Part shown: one piece after another, positions 18,812 through 29,125 of the stretch | How positions within the stretch are numbered: position 1 is the first letter of the stretch | Layout: every line of letters starts with the position of its first letter | Source of the DNA: Pseudomonas sp. Root562 | Lineage (GTDB): Bacteria; Pseudomonadota; Gammaproteobacteria; Pseudomonadales; Pseudomonadaceae | Assembly (NCBI RefSeq): GCF_001427125.1 | Contig: NZ_LMGK01000005.1 | Span: forward strand, 102,182-166,181 | Length of the DNA stretch: 64,000 nucleotides | Direction of reading: 5' to 3' | The notes under the pieces: generated by a model | Seen by the model: only the letters and a program-made list of their open reading frames with translations | The model's database searches: none | Told to the model about the DNA's origin: nothing | Translations under genes and position numbers: made by a program

Positions 18812-18933
18812 GACTTCTTCCTCGCGTGGCGTTTTACCTTGATCACTAGTCTATTTTTATAAGCAAGGGAACTTTGATATCGGGCAGGCTCTGTGTTTAA
18901 CAATAGGCCAAGCTGTCAGAACGATAACGCTAA

Positions 18934-20207
<1,274 letters not shown>

Positions 20208-20241
20208 GAACCTCTGCAACAAGCGAGCATCGAGAAAAACT

Positions 20242-20265
20242 TATACAAAAAATTTGACTTGCACA
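20242..20265 (+). promoter_or_regulatory. Putative PplR/LitR operator overlapping the -35 box
   Basis: TATACA (20242-20247), N12, then TGCACA (20260-20265) fits the PplR1 direct-repeat consensus with one mismatch. The 12-base spacer contains the -35 box TTGACT, so a bound repressor would cover it. Confidence 0.6.
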
Positions 20266-20281
20266 CCTTTGAATCTATGAT
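20254..20281 (+). promoter_or_regulatory. Sigma-70-type promoter of the ybgA-merR-phr transcript
   Basis: TTGACT (20254-20259), a 16-base spacer and TATGAT (20276-20281) form a good vegetative promoter. The start point would be near 20288, just before the second operator. The region is AT-rich compared with its surroundings. Confidence 0.7.
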
Positions 20282-20291
20282 GAACCCAAGT

Positions 20292-20315
20292 TGTACAGAA
20301 TTTTTCATCTGTATA
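20292..20315 (+). promoter_or_regulatory. Putative PplR/LitR operator, perfect match
   Basis: TGTACA (20292-20297), exactly 12 bases, then TGTATA (20310-20315) matches every fixed position of the P. putida PplR1 consensus. It lies immediately downstream of the predicted transcription start and 50 bp from the first operator, so roadblock or paired binding is possible. Confidence 0.75.
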
Positions 20316-20338
20316 GGTTTTGATTCCGAGGTATTCCG

Positions 20339-21298
20339 ATGCCCCTGCCCCCCAACAAACCGAAAATCGCCATCAGTGCCTGCCTGATGGGCGCCGAGGT
20401 GCGCTACAACGGCGGGCACAAGGAGTCGCGGCTGTGCAGCCGCACCCTCACCGATTACTTCGATTTCGTATCGGTGTGCCCGGAAGTTGCCATCGGCCTG
20501 GGCATTCCACGCGAGCCCATTCGGTTGGTGGGTGATCCGCTCCAGCCGCAGGCCGTTGGCACGGTCGATCGTGAGATCAACGTCACCCGGCCGCTGGCCG
20601 AGTACGGACGGAAAATGGCGGCGGAACTCGGCGACATTTGCGGCTACATTTTCATGCAAAAATCCCCGTCTTGCGGCCTGGAACGCGTAAAGGTCTATCA
20701 CGCCAACGGTGCGCCGGTGGACGGCGGCGGCCAGGGGATTTATGCCCGGGCTTTTTGCGCGCAGCACCCGGACTTGCCAGTGGAAGAAGACGGGCGGCTC
20801 AACGACCCGGTATTGCGAGAGAATTTCCTTACCCGCGTATTTGCCTACAGCGCCTGGCAGCATTTACTCAAAGAAGGCCTGAGTCGCCGTGGCCTGACGG
20901 ACTTTCATTCGCGCTACAAGTACCTGCTGATGGCTCACAACCCGGTGCAGTACAAAGCCTTGGGCAATCTGCTGGGCAACATGGGCAAGACCGATCCAGA
21001 AACACTCGGCCCGCAATATTTCAGCGAATTGATGGCTGCACTGAAAAAGTGTGCAACCCGCCGCACCCACACCAACGTGCTGCAACACCTCAGTGGCTAC
21101 CTGAAAAAAACCCTCAGCGCCGACGACAAACAGGAAGTGCAACACGTGATCGGCCAATACCGCCACGGCATCGTGCCTCTGGTGGTGCCGCTGACATTGC
21201 TCAAGCATCACTTTCGGCAACACCCCGACCCGTACATCGCGCAGCAGGTCTACCTGCAACCGCACCCGGAAAATCTCAGCCTGCGAAACGCAATCTGA
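20339..21298 (+). CDS. YbgA-type DUF523-DUF1722 protein
   Basis: A 319-residue two-domain protein. The DUF523 part (about 5-150) opens KIAISACLMGAEVRYNGGHK and carries the conserved SCGL in MQKSPSCGLERVKVY (about 104-118). The DUF1722 part (about 190-310) has FHSRYKYLLMAHNPVQYKAL. The cysteines of DUF523 suggest metal or cluster binding. The fused form is widespread beside photolyase and MerR genes; the biochemical function is unknown. It is the first gene after the operator-flanked promoter and its stop overlaps the MerR start (TGATG). Confidence 0.88.
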   Translation: MPLPPNKPKIAISACLMGAEVRYNGGHKESRLCSRTLTDYFDFVSVCPEVAIGLGIPREPIRLVGDPLQPQAVGTVDREINVTRPLAEYGRKMAAELGDICGYIFMQKSPSCGLERVKVYHANGAPVDGGGQGIYARAFCAQHPDLPVEEDGRLNDPVLRENFLTRVFAYSAWQHLLKEGLSRRGLTDFHSRYKYLLMAHNPVQYKALGNLLGNMGKTDPETLGPQYFSELMAALKKCATRRTHTNVLQHLSGYLKKTLSADDKQEVQHVIGQYRHGIVPLVVPLTLLKHHFRQHPDPYIAQQVYLQPHPENLSLRNAI

Positions 21299-22239
21299 TG
21301 AAAGACCTAGCTGACAGCAGCGCCAGCGAGGACTTGGGCGACGACTTCAAAAAGGCCCTGGATGAAGGCTGGTTGCCGATCCGCGAGGTAGCCCGGCAGA
21401 CCGGCGTCAACGCCGTGACGCTACGCGCCTGGGAACGGCGCTACGGCCTGATCGTTCCGCAACGTACGCCCAAGGGGCATCGTCTGTTTTCCAGCGAACA
21501 CATACAGCGCATCCACACGATCCTCACCTGGCTCAACCGTGGTGTTGCCGTCAGCCAGGTCAAACAACTGCTCGATACCCCACAGACTTTCAGCCAACCG
21601 GTGGAGAACGACTGGCAAAGGCTGCGTCATAGCTTGCTGGTGGCGGTCACGAAACTGACCGAACGCCCTCTGGACGACACCGTCAATCAGGCCATGGCGC
21701 TCTATCCACCGCGAACACTGTGTGAGCAATTGTTGTTGCCGCTGCTGGCGGAGCTGGAGCAACGCTGGCAAGGCCAGTTCGGCGCACAGATGGAACGGGT
21801 ATTTTTTTATTCCTGGCTGCGCAGCAAATTCGGGGCGCGCATCTACCACAACAATCGTCAGTTGCACGCACCGCCATTGCTGTTGATCAACCACTCGGAC
21901 CTGCCACTGGAACCTCACCTGTGGCTCACCGCCTGGCTGATCAGCAGCGCCGATTGCCCGGTGGAAGTGTTCGACTGGCCGCTGCCTGTTGGCGAACTGG
22001 CCGTCGCAGCGGATTATCTGCAAGCTCGCGGCGTACTGCTTTTTTCCAGCAAAGCCATAAACATTTCGCAATTGCCGAAACTTTTGAACAACGTCAGCTG
22101 CCCAAAATTGATCGTTGGACCAACGGTGTGCATTCACCACGCCGAGTTGTCCGCTAAAGCTTCAGAAATTGCCGATTTACACCTGGCCGAAGATCCATTG
22201 TTGGCACATCAGGTGCTGGTTCAGCGTGGGCTCATTTAG
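21298..22239 (+). CDS. MerR-family regulator, class II LitR/PplR-like
   Basis: A 313-residue transcription factor. The N-terminal winged helix (about 25-93) has the MerR signature IREVARQTGVNAVTLRAWER and the B12-regulator type helix ERRYGLIVPQRTPKGHRLF. The C-terminal half has the four-helix plus Rossmann layout of CarH/LitR. The usual EH pair of the helical bundle reads Glu166-Arg167. A His at 207 (LEPHLWL) aligns with the lower cobalt ligand, but the DxHxxG context is degenerate. Class II LitR proteins in P. putida act without B12 and depend on LOV proteins (published). The family is firm; B12 independence is an inference. Confidence 0.85.
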   Translation: MKDLADSSASEDLGDDFKKALDEGWLPIREVARQTGVNAVTLRAWERRYGLIVPQRTPKGHRLFSSEHIQRIHTILTWLNRGVAVSQVKQLLDTPQTFSQPVENDWQRLRHSLLVAVTKLTERPLDDTVNQAMALYPPRTLCEQLLLPLLAELEQRWQGQFGAQMERVFFYSWLRSKFGARIYHNNRQLHAPPLLLINHSDLPLEPHLWLTAWLISSADCPVEVFDWPLPVGELAVAADYLQARGVLLFSSKAINISQLPKLLNNVSCPKLIVGPTVCIHHAELSAKASEIADLHLAEDPLLAHQVLVQRGLI

Positions 22240-22272
22240 TAGCGTTTTTATAAGGTTTGGTACGGACATCAC

Positions 22273-23718
22273 ATGCAATTGATCTGGCTGCGCAGCGACT
22301 TGCGCTCACATGACAACACCGCCCTCTCGGCTGCCGCTGCGGTTGGCCCGTGCGTGGCGGTGTACCTGCTCAGCCCGGAGCAATGGCTGGAACACGACGA
22401 TGCGCCGTGCAAAGTGGATTTCTGGTTACGCAATCTCGATCAGCTGAGCCAGGTGCTGAGCCAATTGAACATTCCGCTGCTGATTCGCGAGGCTGCGCGC
22501 TGGGATGACGCACCGAAGGTACTGCTCGATGTTTGCCGGCAACTGCGCATCGAAGCTGTACATGTAAACGAGGAATACGGCATTCACGAAACCCGCCGGG
22601 ACGCTGCCGTTGCGAAAACACTGGCAGGCCAAGGCATCGAATTCCACAGTTACCTTGATCAATTGCTGTTCAAGCCGGGCAGTATCCTGACCAGAACCGG
22701 CACGTACTTTCAGGTTTTCAGTCAATTCCGCAAGGTCTGCTACGAACGCCTGCACCATGCGCTGCCGCGATTGGTCAGTACACCAATGGCCCAGGCGCCG
22801 CTTGGGATTCTCAGCGATCCGGTCCCCACCCGTGTCGAAGGATTCGAGACACCTGCCGCCAGCCTTCAAGCGCTGTGGCCCGCCGGAGAAACCGAAGCCC
22901 GCCAGCGGCTCGATACTTTCGCCGACATACAGATCGACTATTACCAGAGCGAGCGCGATTTCCCGGCCAAGCCCGGCACCAGCCAACTTTCGGCGTACCT
23001 CGCCGCCGGGGTGATTTCACCACGTCAATGCCTGCATGCCGCACTGCAAAGCAATCAGGGCGAGTTCGAAAGTGGCAAAGTCGGAGCAGTCACTTGGATC
23101 AATGAACTGCTATGGCGCGAGTTCTATAAGCACATTTTGGTGGGCTACCCGAGGGTTTCCCGTCATCGTGCCTTCCGCCCGGAAACCGAAGCCCTGGCCT
23201 GGCGCCACGCCCCCGAAGAGCTCGCAGCCTGGCAGGAGGGCCGTACTGGACTGCCGATCATTGATGCCGCCATGCGCCAGCTGCTGGAAACCGGTTGGAT
23301 GCACAACCGTCTGCGCATGATCGTGGCGATGTTCCTGACCAAGAATCTGCTGATCGACTGGCGCGAGGGCGAGCGTTTTTTCATGCGCCACCTGATCGAC
23401 GGCGACCTCGCCGCCAACAATGGCGGCTGGCAGTGGAGCTCGTCCACCGGCACTGATTCAGCGCCTTACTTTCGGATCTTCAATCCGTTGAGCCAGTCGG
23501 AAAAGTTCGACGCAGAAGGTGTATTCATCAAGCACTGGCTGCCGGAACTGTCGGGGCTGAACAAAAAAGAGCTGCACAACCCCGCTCACCTCGGTGGGTT
23601 GTTCGGCGTGGCCAACTATCCATCGCCGATTGTCGATCTGAGCGCATCGCGCGCGCGCGCCCTGGCTGCATTCAAAAACCTGCCGACACGGCAAAATGCC
23701 GGAGGCTTGCATGATTAG
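22273..23718 (+). CDS. phrB: Deoxyribodipyrimidine photolyase (CPD, class I)
   Basis: A 481-residue DNA repair enzyme that uses blue light to split cyclobutane pyrimidine dimers. The N-terminal alpha/beta antenna domain opens LIWLRSDLRSHDNTALSAA. The FAD domain shows INELLWREFYKHILVGYP, RTGLPIIDAAMRQLLETGWM and NNGGWQWSSSTGTDSAPYFR (about 394-413), all diagnostic of class I photolyases. The length is normal. It starts 33 bases after the MerR gene and is on the same transcript. The expected regulation is light induction through the upstream operators. Confidence 0.95.
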   Translation: MQLIWLRSDLRSHDNTALSAAAAVGPCVAVYLLSPEQWLEHDDAPCKVDFWLRNLDQLSQVLSQLNIPLLIREAARWDDAPKVLLDVCRQLRIEAVHVNEEYGIHETRRDAAVAKTLAGQGIEFHSYLDQLLFKPGSILTRTGTYFQVFSQFRKVCYERLHHALPRLVSTPMAQAPLGILSDPVPTRVEGFETPAASLQALWPAGETEARQRLDTFADIQIDYYQSERDFPAKPGTSQLSAYLAAGVISPRQCLHAALQSNQGEFESGKVGAVTWINELLWREFYKHILVGYPRVSRHRAFRPETEALAWRHAPEELAAWQEGRTGLPIIDAAMRQLLETGWMHNRLRMIVAMFLTKNLLIDWREGERFFMRHLIDGDLAANNGGWQWSSSTGTDSAPYFRIFNPLSQSEKFDAEGVFIKHWLPELSGLNKKELHNPAHLGGLFGVANYPSPIVDLSASRARALAAFKNLPTRQNAGGLHD

Positions 23719-23842
23719 CTTCCTGCAACAGCACGACAACATCTTTTGCCACCAACATCACTTCGATGCCGGTGCTGCTCTCCAAAAACACAACCCCCTG
23801 TCGGGCCAGTTGATTACCAGGCTGAAAAGGAGAAAGGGATGA
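23711..23842 (+). CDS. Candidate 43-residue coupled ORF between phrB and the SDR gene
   Basis: ATG 23711 sits 5 bases after a perfect GGAGG. It overlaps the phrB stop by 8 bases and ends in a TGA that overlaps the next ATG (23839). The peptide starts MISFLQQHDNIF, is His-rich (CHQHHFD) and ends Lys/Arg-rich. The spacing on both sides is that of a translated operon gene. No family is recognised, and it could also be a remnant of a longer gene. Confidence 0.5.
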   Translation: MISFLQQHDNIFCHQHHFDAGAALQKHNPLSGQLITRLKRRKG

Positions 23843-24621
23843 TTCTGACACCGCCACGTCGATACTGGTTGACCGGTGCCAGCAACGGCATTGGTGCCGC
23901 GATGGCCGAAGAAATCCTCAAGACCGGTGCCCACGTGGCCGTCAGCTCACGCTCGCTGACGCAGCTCAAAGACATGTCCCAACGTTATCCGGGACAAGTT
24001 CTGGTGGTGGCAGGCAATCTGACCAACAGTCAGACCGTACGTGAAATCGGCGAACAGATCGCCGAGCAATGGGGTTCTCTGGATACGGTGATCCTCAATG
24101 CGGGCACCTGTGAATACGTGGATGCCAAGCAATTCGACACCTCGATCGTCGAGCATGTGGTGCGCACCAATCTGCTCGCCAGCAGCTATTGCATCGAAGC
24201 CGCCTTGCCGCTGCTGCGCAAAGGCATCGCCCCGCACCTGGTGGGGGTAGCCAGTTCGGTGACCTACCTGCCGCTGCCGCAGGCAGAAGCCCATGGCGCC
24301 TCGAAGGCCGGCTTGCGTTACTTGTTCGAATCCTCGCGTATCAACCTTGCCCCGCAAGGGATTGAAGTCACCGTGGTCAGTCCTGGTTTGGCCAATACAC
24401 CGCTGACGGCGAAAAACGACTTTCCCATGCCCCAGAGCTGGCCTGCGGACAAAGCCGCACGGCACATCGTCAGCAAACTCAGGGATCGGCCGCTGGAGAT
24501 AACGTTTCCAGGAATGTTCATGGCCGCCCTATGGCCAATGTCGAAAATGCCGGATCAGGTAAAACTGGAGATCGGTAAAAGAATGGTGCGCCGCAACCCG
24601 CCAATCAAGGACCAGCCCTGA
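23839..24621 (+). CDS. Short-chain dehydrogenase/reductase-like protein, catalytic Tyr replaced by His
   Basis: A 260-residue Rossmann protein. The NAD(P) motif TGASNGIGAAMAEE (11-24) and the NAG motif in VILNAGTCEYVD are intact, as is the active-site Ser in GVASSVTYLP. The YxxxK motif reads His-Gly-Ala-Ser-Lys (codon CAT where TAT/TAC is expected), so the catalytic Tyr is missing while Lys remains. AGGAG precedes ATG 23839. It is the last gene of the photolyase cluster. The enzyme may be inactive, altered, or a single-base variant of an active one. Confidence 0.85.
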   Translation: MILTPPRRYWLTGASNGIGAAMAEEILKTGAHVAVSSRSLTQLKDMSQRYPGQVLVVAGNLTNSQTVREIGEQIAEQWGSLDTVILNAGTCEYVDAKQFDTSIVEHVVRTNLLASSYCIEAALPLLRKGIAPHLVGVASSVTYLPLPQAEAHGASKAGLRYLFESSRINLAPQGIEVTVVSPGLANTPLTAKNDFPMPQSWPADKAARHIVSKLRDRPLEITFPGMFMAALWPMSKMPDQVKLEIGKRMVRRNPPIKDQP

Positions 24622-24678
24622 CACCGCGCCCGTCTGCACTTTCACACAGCACCGCGCCACTGCCTTACACTGCGTGCC

Positions 24679-24984
24679 ATGAAAACCATCCCTCATACGC
24701 AAATCGCCATTCCCGCGGTGACCTGCTCGACTTGTGCCGCCTGCTGCTGCCAGCTCGAAGTCATGTTGATCACCGATACAGGCGTACCCGAACGCTATAT
24801 CGATACCGATGACTGGGGTGGCGAGGTCATGTTGCGTCTGGATGACGGCTGGTGTGCCGCGCTGGATCGCAACACGATGATGTGCACCATCTACGAGAAA
24901 CGCCCGTTGATCTGTCGTGAGTTCGAGATGGGTGCGCCGGAATGCATTGAGGAGCGCCAGGGGATTTCGACGGCGTATCGCTGA
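24679..24984 (+). CDS. YkgJ-family cysteine cluster protein
   Basis: A 101-residue protein with an N-terminal CSTCAACCCQLEV (about 16-28) and further Cys at CAAL, CTIYEKRPLICREFE and PEC. These match the YkgJ/Fe-S or zinc cluster pattern CxxCxxCC...C...RPxxCRxF. The metal and role are unknown. It stands alone after the SDR gene, with a weak ribosome binding site. Confidence 0.85.
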   Translation: MKTIPHTQIAIPAVTCSTCAACCCQLEVMLITDTGVPERYIDTDDWGGEVMLRLDDGWCAALDRNTMMCTIYEKRPLICREFEMGAPECIEERQGISTAYR

Positions 24985-25037
24985 TTACCCATGCAGCAGC
25001 GAGCCTGCTCGCTCCTGCATGGGATCTTGTATCAGCC

Positions 25038-25556
25038 TTACAAAGGCATCGTGTAATGCAACGCGTAGCTCTCTACCCCGTTATTGGGACTGCTGATCCC
25101 GGCATTGGAATAGTGAGTGGCCCGAACGCCGACTTCATGCCCGCCGGCAAAGCGCAGGCCAACGCCGAAACGGTCCTCGAACTGAAACGAGCTACCCAGA
25201 TCGTTGTTTTCGATTTCAGTGTCGGAGAAAAGCGCCACGCCAACCCCAAGCTCGACGTAGGGTTTGACGTCCTGGCCGGCGAATTCGTAAACCAACACGG
25301 GCGAGAACGACAGACTGTTGTTACTCGAAGTCTTGTCACCTTCCCAATAGGTGTAAGCGCCGCTCCAGTAACCGGTCAGGCGACCGACGTCGGTTTGCCA
25401 CCAGCTCTGGTCCCAATCGAACTGCATGCCCAGTCGATAAGTCATGGTTGACTCGCCGGTCTGGCCGACCGCAAATTCCACACCTGCGGCCTGTGCAGTG
25501 AAACTGTGCCCCATCAATGCAGCCGCAATCGCGGCCAAACAAAATAGACGCTTCAT
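25038..25556 (-). CDS. pagL: Lipid A 3-O-deacylase PagL
   Basis: A 172-residue outer-membrane enzyme that removes the 3-O-linked acyl chain of lipid A. A signal peptide (MKRLFCLAAIAAALMGHSFTAQA) is followed by an eight-stranded barrel. The catalytic triad lies in THYSNAGISSPNNGVESYAL: His and Ser in HYS, and Glu in ESY. The C-terminal aromatic-ended strand is typical of outer-membrane barrels. Loss of this acyl chain lowers endotoxicity (family knowledge). The neighbour murI matches PA4661-PA4662. It has its own upstream AT-rich region, so it is probably transcribed independently. Confidence 0.9.
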   Translation of the reverse strand: MKRLFCLAAIAAALMGHSFTAQAAGVEFAVGQTGESTMTYRLGMQFDWDQSWWQTDVGRLTGYWSGAYTYWEGDKTSSNNSLSFSPVLVYEFAGQDVKPYVELGVGVALFSDTEIENNDLGSSFQFEDRFGVGLRFAGGHEVGVRATHYSNAGISSPNNGVESYALHYTMPL

Positions 25557-25678
25557 TAGAAACTTCCTTTTCCGAACGATTACGTTTGGTATTTTTGTTG
25601 CTCGACATTCACAGCTATAGAAGTCGGCGATTTATCAGAAGTTCACCCCGATTTTTTCAACGCCCCCCTAAGACTTGC

Positions 25679-26470
25679 CTACGCTTCAAAGCTTCGCACA
25701 ACCCCAGCTTTATTCCACAAAACCGGCAATATATTTGCGAAATGGTCTGGATCGGCACTGCTCCAGAACTGTGCAGGACGCGCAGGTCCTTCAGCCAGCA
25801 ATTGGCGATCAGCCAAAAGCCGCTGAAGTTGTCGGGCGACCGCCGCGCCGGTATCGATCAGGCTGATGTCGTCGGGGATCATCTGTCTGAGCAACGGTTT
25901 GAGAAAAGGGTAATGCGTGCACCCCAGGATGATGGTGTCAGCGCCTGCGCCAAGCAGCGGCCCGACGTAACCCTCGAGCATTTCACGCAAAGCCGTACTG
26001 TGCAGATCGCCGTTCTCGATCAGCTCCACCAACCCGGGGCAAGGCTGGGTGATCACCCGAACATCAGTGGCGAAACGGTCGAGCAGCGCGGCGAACTTGG
26101 CGCTCTGCAAGGTGCCGGTGGTGGCGAGTACTCCGACCACGCCACTGCGGGTGGCGGCGGCGGCCGGCTTGACGGCAGGTTCCATGCCGACGATGGGCCA
26201 CTGCGGATAATCGCGACGCAAGTCAGCAACCCCTGCAACCGTCGCCGTATTGCAGGCCAGTACCAGGGCCTTGGCGCCCTGGTGCTCAAAGAACTCGGCC
26301 ATGACGCTGCAGCGCTGGCGGATAAATTCCGGCGTCTTTTCGCCGTAAGGGATATTCCCGCAATCGGCGACGTACAAGAGTGATTCGTTGGGCAGCAAAC
26401 GCTGGATTTCGGCCAGCACCGAAAGTCCACCGACGCCGGAGTCGAACACGCCGATCGGCGCTTCACGCAT
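25679..26470 (-). CDS. murI: Glutamate racemase
   Basis: A 263-residue enzyme making D-glutamate for peptidoglycan. It opens [19 protein letters not shown]; the two catalytic cysteines are Cys73 in [10 protein letters not shown] and the one in GCTHYPF (about 184). The length is normal. The start at 26470 overlaps the moeB stop by 8 bases; a longer frame up to 26542 runs into moeB. It is the last gene of the hemA-prfA-prmC-moeB-murI chain. Confidence 0.94.
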   Translation of the reverse strand: MREAPIGVFDSGVGGLSVLAEIQRLLPNESLLYVADCGNIPYGEKTPEFIRQRCSVMAEFFEHQGAKALVLACNTATVAGVADLRRDYPQWPIVGMEPAVKPAAAATRSGVVGVLATTGTLQSAKFAALLDRFATDVRVITQPCPGLVELIENGDLHSTALREMLEGYVGPLLGAGADTIILGCTHYPFLKPLLRQMIPDDISLIDTGAAVARQLQRLLADRQLLAEGPARPAQFWSSADPDHFANILPVLWNKAGVVRSFEA

Positions 26471-27218
26471 GCTTTGGCCCACAGACGCTGCAACCCGGAT
26501 CGCGCTTGACCCGCAATTCACGGAAGCGCGAGCCCAAGGCATCGATCAACAACAGGCGCCCCACCAGTGGCTCGCCGAAAACGGCCAGCAACTTCAGCGC
26601 TTCGAGCGCCTGCAAGCTGCCCACCAAACCCACCAGCGGCCCCACCACTCCGGCCTCGCTGCAGGTCAATTCGGCTTCGCTGCCGTGCCCGTACAAACAG
26701 TGGTAGCACGGGCTTTCCGGGCGGCGTGGGTCGAACACCGACAATTGCCCCTCCAGACGAATCGCCGCGCCGCTGACCAGTGGCTTACCGGCAGCCACAC
26801 ACGCGGCATTCACCGCTTCACGGGTGGAAAAGTTGTCGCAACAGTCGAGCACCAGATCCACGCCGCCCACCGCCGCGGCCAGGGAGTCTTCATCCAATGC
26901 CGTGCGATGGGCAACCAGTTGAATCTCGGGGTTGATGGCCGTCAGGCGCTTGATCGCTGAATCGACCTTGCTCATGCCGACGCTGTCGGTGTCATGGATG
27001 ATCTGGCGCTGCAGGTTGGTCAGGTCGACGGTGTCGAAGTCCGCCAGATGCATTTCACCCACCCCCGCCGCCGCCAGATACAGCGCCACCGGAGCACCCA
27101 GACCGCCGAGGCCGACGATCAGCACGCGACTGTCCTTCAAGCGCAATTGACCGTCGATGTCGATGTGCTGCAACAGGATCTGTCGGCTGTAGCGCAGCAA
27201 TTCCTGATCATTCAGCAT
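26463..27218 (-). CDS. moeB: Molybdopterin-synthase adenylyltransferase / E1-like MoeB
   Basis: A 251-residue ThiF/MoeB-type protein that adenylates the C-terminal glycine of MoaD for molybdopterin synthesis. The nucleotide loop is [21 protein letters not shown] (about 33-52). The acceptor motif DCCDNF and the paired zinc cysteines (CYHCLYG and CSVCGPK near the C-terminus) are present. It could instead serve ThiS-like carriers. The start overlaps prmC by 7 bases. Confidence 0.9.
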   Translation of the reverse strand: MLNDQELLRYSRQILLQHIDIDGQLRLKDSRVLIVGLGGLGAPVALYLAAAGVGEMHLADFDTVDLTNLQRQIIHDTDSVGMSKVDSAIKRLTAINPEIQLVAHRTALDEDSLAAAVGGVDLVLDCCDNFSTREAVNAACVAAGKPLVSGAAIRLEGQLSVFDPRRPESPCYHCLYGHGSEAELTCSEAGVVGPLVGLVGSLQALEALKLLAVFGEPLVGRLLLIDALGSRFRELRVKRDPGCSVCGPKHA

Positions 27219-28042
27219 GGCAGGCGTCCCAGGCTGATGCGTTGATGCCCCCCCAGATCGGTGCGGCTATGGACCTGTTCAAAACCACGGGTCAAGAGCA
27301 AATCGCGCACCGCCTCGGCCTGATCGTAACCGTGTTCGAGCATCAGCCAGCCACCCGCTTCCAGATGATCCGGTGCCTGGGCGACGATCAAGCGCAAATC
27401 ATCGAGCCCGTCGACACCCGCGACCAGGGCGCTGGCCGGTTCGAAGCGCACGTCGCCTTCCACCAGATGCGGATCGGCGGCGGCGATGTAAGGCGGATTA
27501 CTGATGATCAACTCGAAACGTTGCCCTTGCAGCGCACTGAACCAGTGGCTGCACAGAACCGTGGCATTGTGCAGGTGCAGACGCTGGCGATTGCGCTCGG
27601 CCAGGGCAACGGCTTCCAGCACGCGGTCTACGGCCGTGACCTTCCAAGCAGGACGTTCGCTGGCCAGGGCCAGAGCGATTGCGCCACTGCCGGTGCCGAG
27701 GTCCAGTACTTTTGCCGGCGTGGCGGGCAGCAATTCAAGTGCGGCTTCGACCAGAAGTTCGGTATCCGGGCGCGGAATCAAAGTGTGTGGTGCCACTTCC
27801 AGATCAAGCTTCCAGAAACCTTGCTGGCCAAGAATGTAGGCCACCGGCTCACCGCCACGACGGCGTTGCAAAAACTCGGCGAAGGTCAGCGCCGCTTCGC
27901 TCGGCACGATACGTTCCGGCCAGGTGTGCAAAAAACTGCGGGACTTGCCCAACGCCGCCGCCAGCAACAGTTCGGCGTCCAGGCGCGCCGTGGGCGAGTC
28001 GGGCAAATCGGCGGCGCGCAACAAACTGGCAATGATCGTCAT
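27212..28042 (-). CDS. prmC: Peptide chain release factor N5-glutamine methyltransferase
   Basis: A 276-residue methyltransferase that modifies the Gln of the GGQ motif in release factors. The SAM motif is VLDLGTGSGAIALALA (about 111-126) and the catalytic motif ISNPPYI (about 180-186). It sits directly after prfA, the gene for one of its substrates, with no gap. This order is conserved in many bacteria. Confidence 0.95.
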   Translation of the reverse strand: MTIIASLLRAADLPDSPTARLDAELLLAAALGKSRSFLHTWPERIVPSEAALTFAEFLQRRRGGEPVAYILGQQGFWKLDLEVAPHTLIPRPDTELLVEAALELLPATPAKVLDLGTGSGAIALALASERPAWKVTAVDRVLEAVALAERNRQRLHLHNATVLCSHWFSALQGQRFELIISNPPYIAAADPHLVEGDVRFEPASALVAGVDGLDDLRLIVAQAPDHLEAGGWLMLEHGYDQAEAVRDLLLTRGFEQVHSRTDLGGHQRISLGRLPC

Positions 28043-29125
28043 TTACTCACCTATCGCCGCGAGTTGATCAGCCTGGTATTCGGCCAGCAACGGCTCGATC
28101 ACCGCATCGACGCCACCGGCGAGGATTTCATCGAGCGAATACAGCGTCAGGTTGACCCGATGGTCGGTGACCCGACCCTGGGCAAAGTTGTAGGTGCGAA
28201 TGCGTTCGGAGCGGTCACCGGAACCGACCAGCAACTTGCGCTCGCTGGCAATGGCGTTGGCCGCGGCGCTGGTCTGCTGGTCGTTGAGTTTGGCCGACAA
28301 CCAGGACATCGCACGGGCGCGGTTCTTGTGCTGCGAACGCTCCTCCTGGCATTCCACAACGATGCCGGATGGCAAGTGCGTGATACGAATGGCCGAATCG
28401 GTTTTGTTCACGTGCTGACCACCGGCCCCCGAGGAGCGGTAAGTGTCGATCCGCAAATCCGCCGGATTGATCTCGATGGCCTCTTGCTCGTCCGGCTCGG
28501 GCAACACCGCCACAGTACAGGCCGAAGTATGGATACGACCCTGGGACTCGGTAGCCGGTACCCGTTGCACGCGGTGCGCACCGGATTCGAACTTCAGCTT
28601 GCCGTAGACGTTGTCGCCTTCGACCCGGGCGATGACTTCTTTATAGCCGCCGTGCTCACCCTCGTTTTCCGAAAGGATCTCCACGCGCCAGCCGCGACGC
28701 TCGGCGTATCGCGAATACATGCGGAACAGGTCGCCGGAGAAAATCGCCGCCTCGTCGCCGCCGGTGCCGGCACGGATTTCGAGGAACACGTTGCGTCCGT
28801 CATTCGGGTCCTTGGGCAACAGCATGCGTTGCAGACTGGCTTCCAGTTCGACCAGGCGTTCCTTGGCTTCGCGGACTTCTTCCACGGCCATCTCGCGCAT
28901 GTCCGGGTCGCTGTCCTTGAGCAGTGCCTGGGCACCTTCGAGGTCGCCTTGCACTTTGAGCAGCTGTTTATAGGTTTCGACGATCGGCTCGACTTCCGCG
29001 TATTCCTTGGAGTAGGTGCGGAATTTGTTCTGATCGGAAATGACCTCGCCATCGCCAAGCAAGGCGGTCAGTTCCTCGAAACGGTCCTGGAGGATGTCCA
29101 GCTTATTGAGCAGTGACGCTTTCAT
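28043..29125 (-). CDS. prfA: Peptide chain release factor 1
   Basis: A 360-residue release factor that reads UAA and UAG. The GGQ motif appears in [17 protein letters not shown], and the codon-recognition PAT in [12 protein letters not shown]. The N-terminal coiled-coil domain and full length are normal. The ATG overlaps the hemA stop by 4 bases. Its Gln would be methylated by the PrmC encoded next. Confidence 0.96.
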   Translation of the reverse strand: MKASLLNKLDILQDRFEELTALLGDGEVISDQNKFRTYSKEYAEVEPIVETYKQLLKVQGDLEGAQALLKDSDPDMREMAVEEVREAKERLVELEASLQRMLLPKDPNDGRNVFLEIRAGTGGDEAAIFSGDLFRMYSRYAERRGWRVEILSENEGEHGGYKEVIARVEGDNVYGKLKFESGAHRVQRVPATESQGRIHTSACTVAVLPEPDEQEAIEINPADLRIDTYRSSGAGGQHVNKTDSAIRITHLPSGIVVECQEERSQHKNRARAMSWLSAKLNDQQTSAAANAIASERKLLVGSGDRSERIRTYNFAQGRVTDHRVNLTLYSLDEILAGGVDAVIEPLLAEYQADQLAAIGE

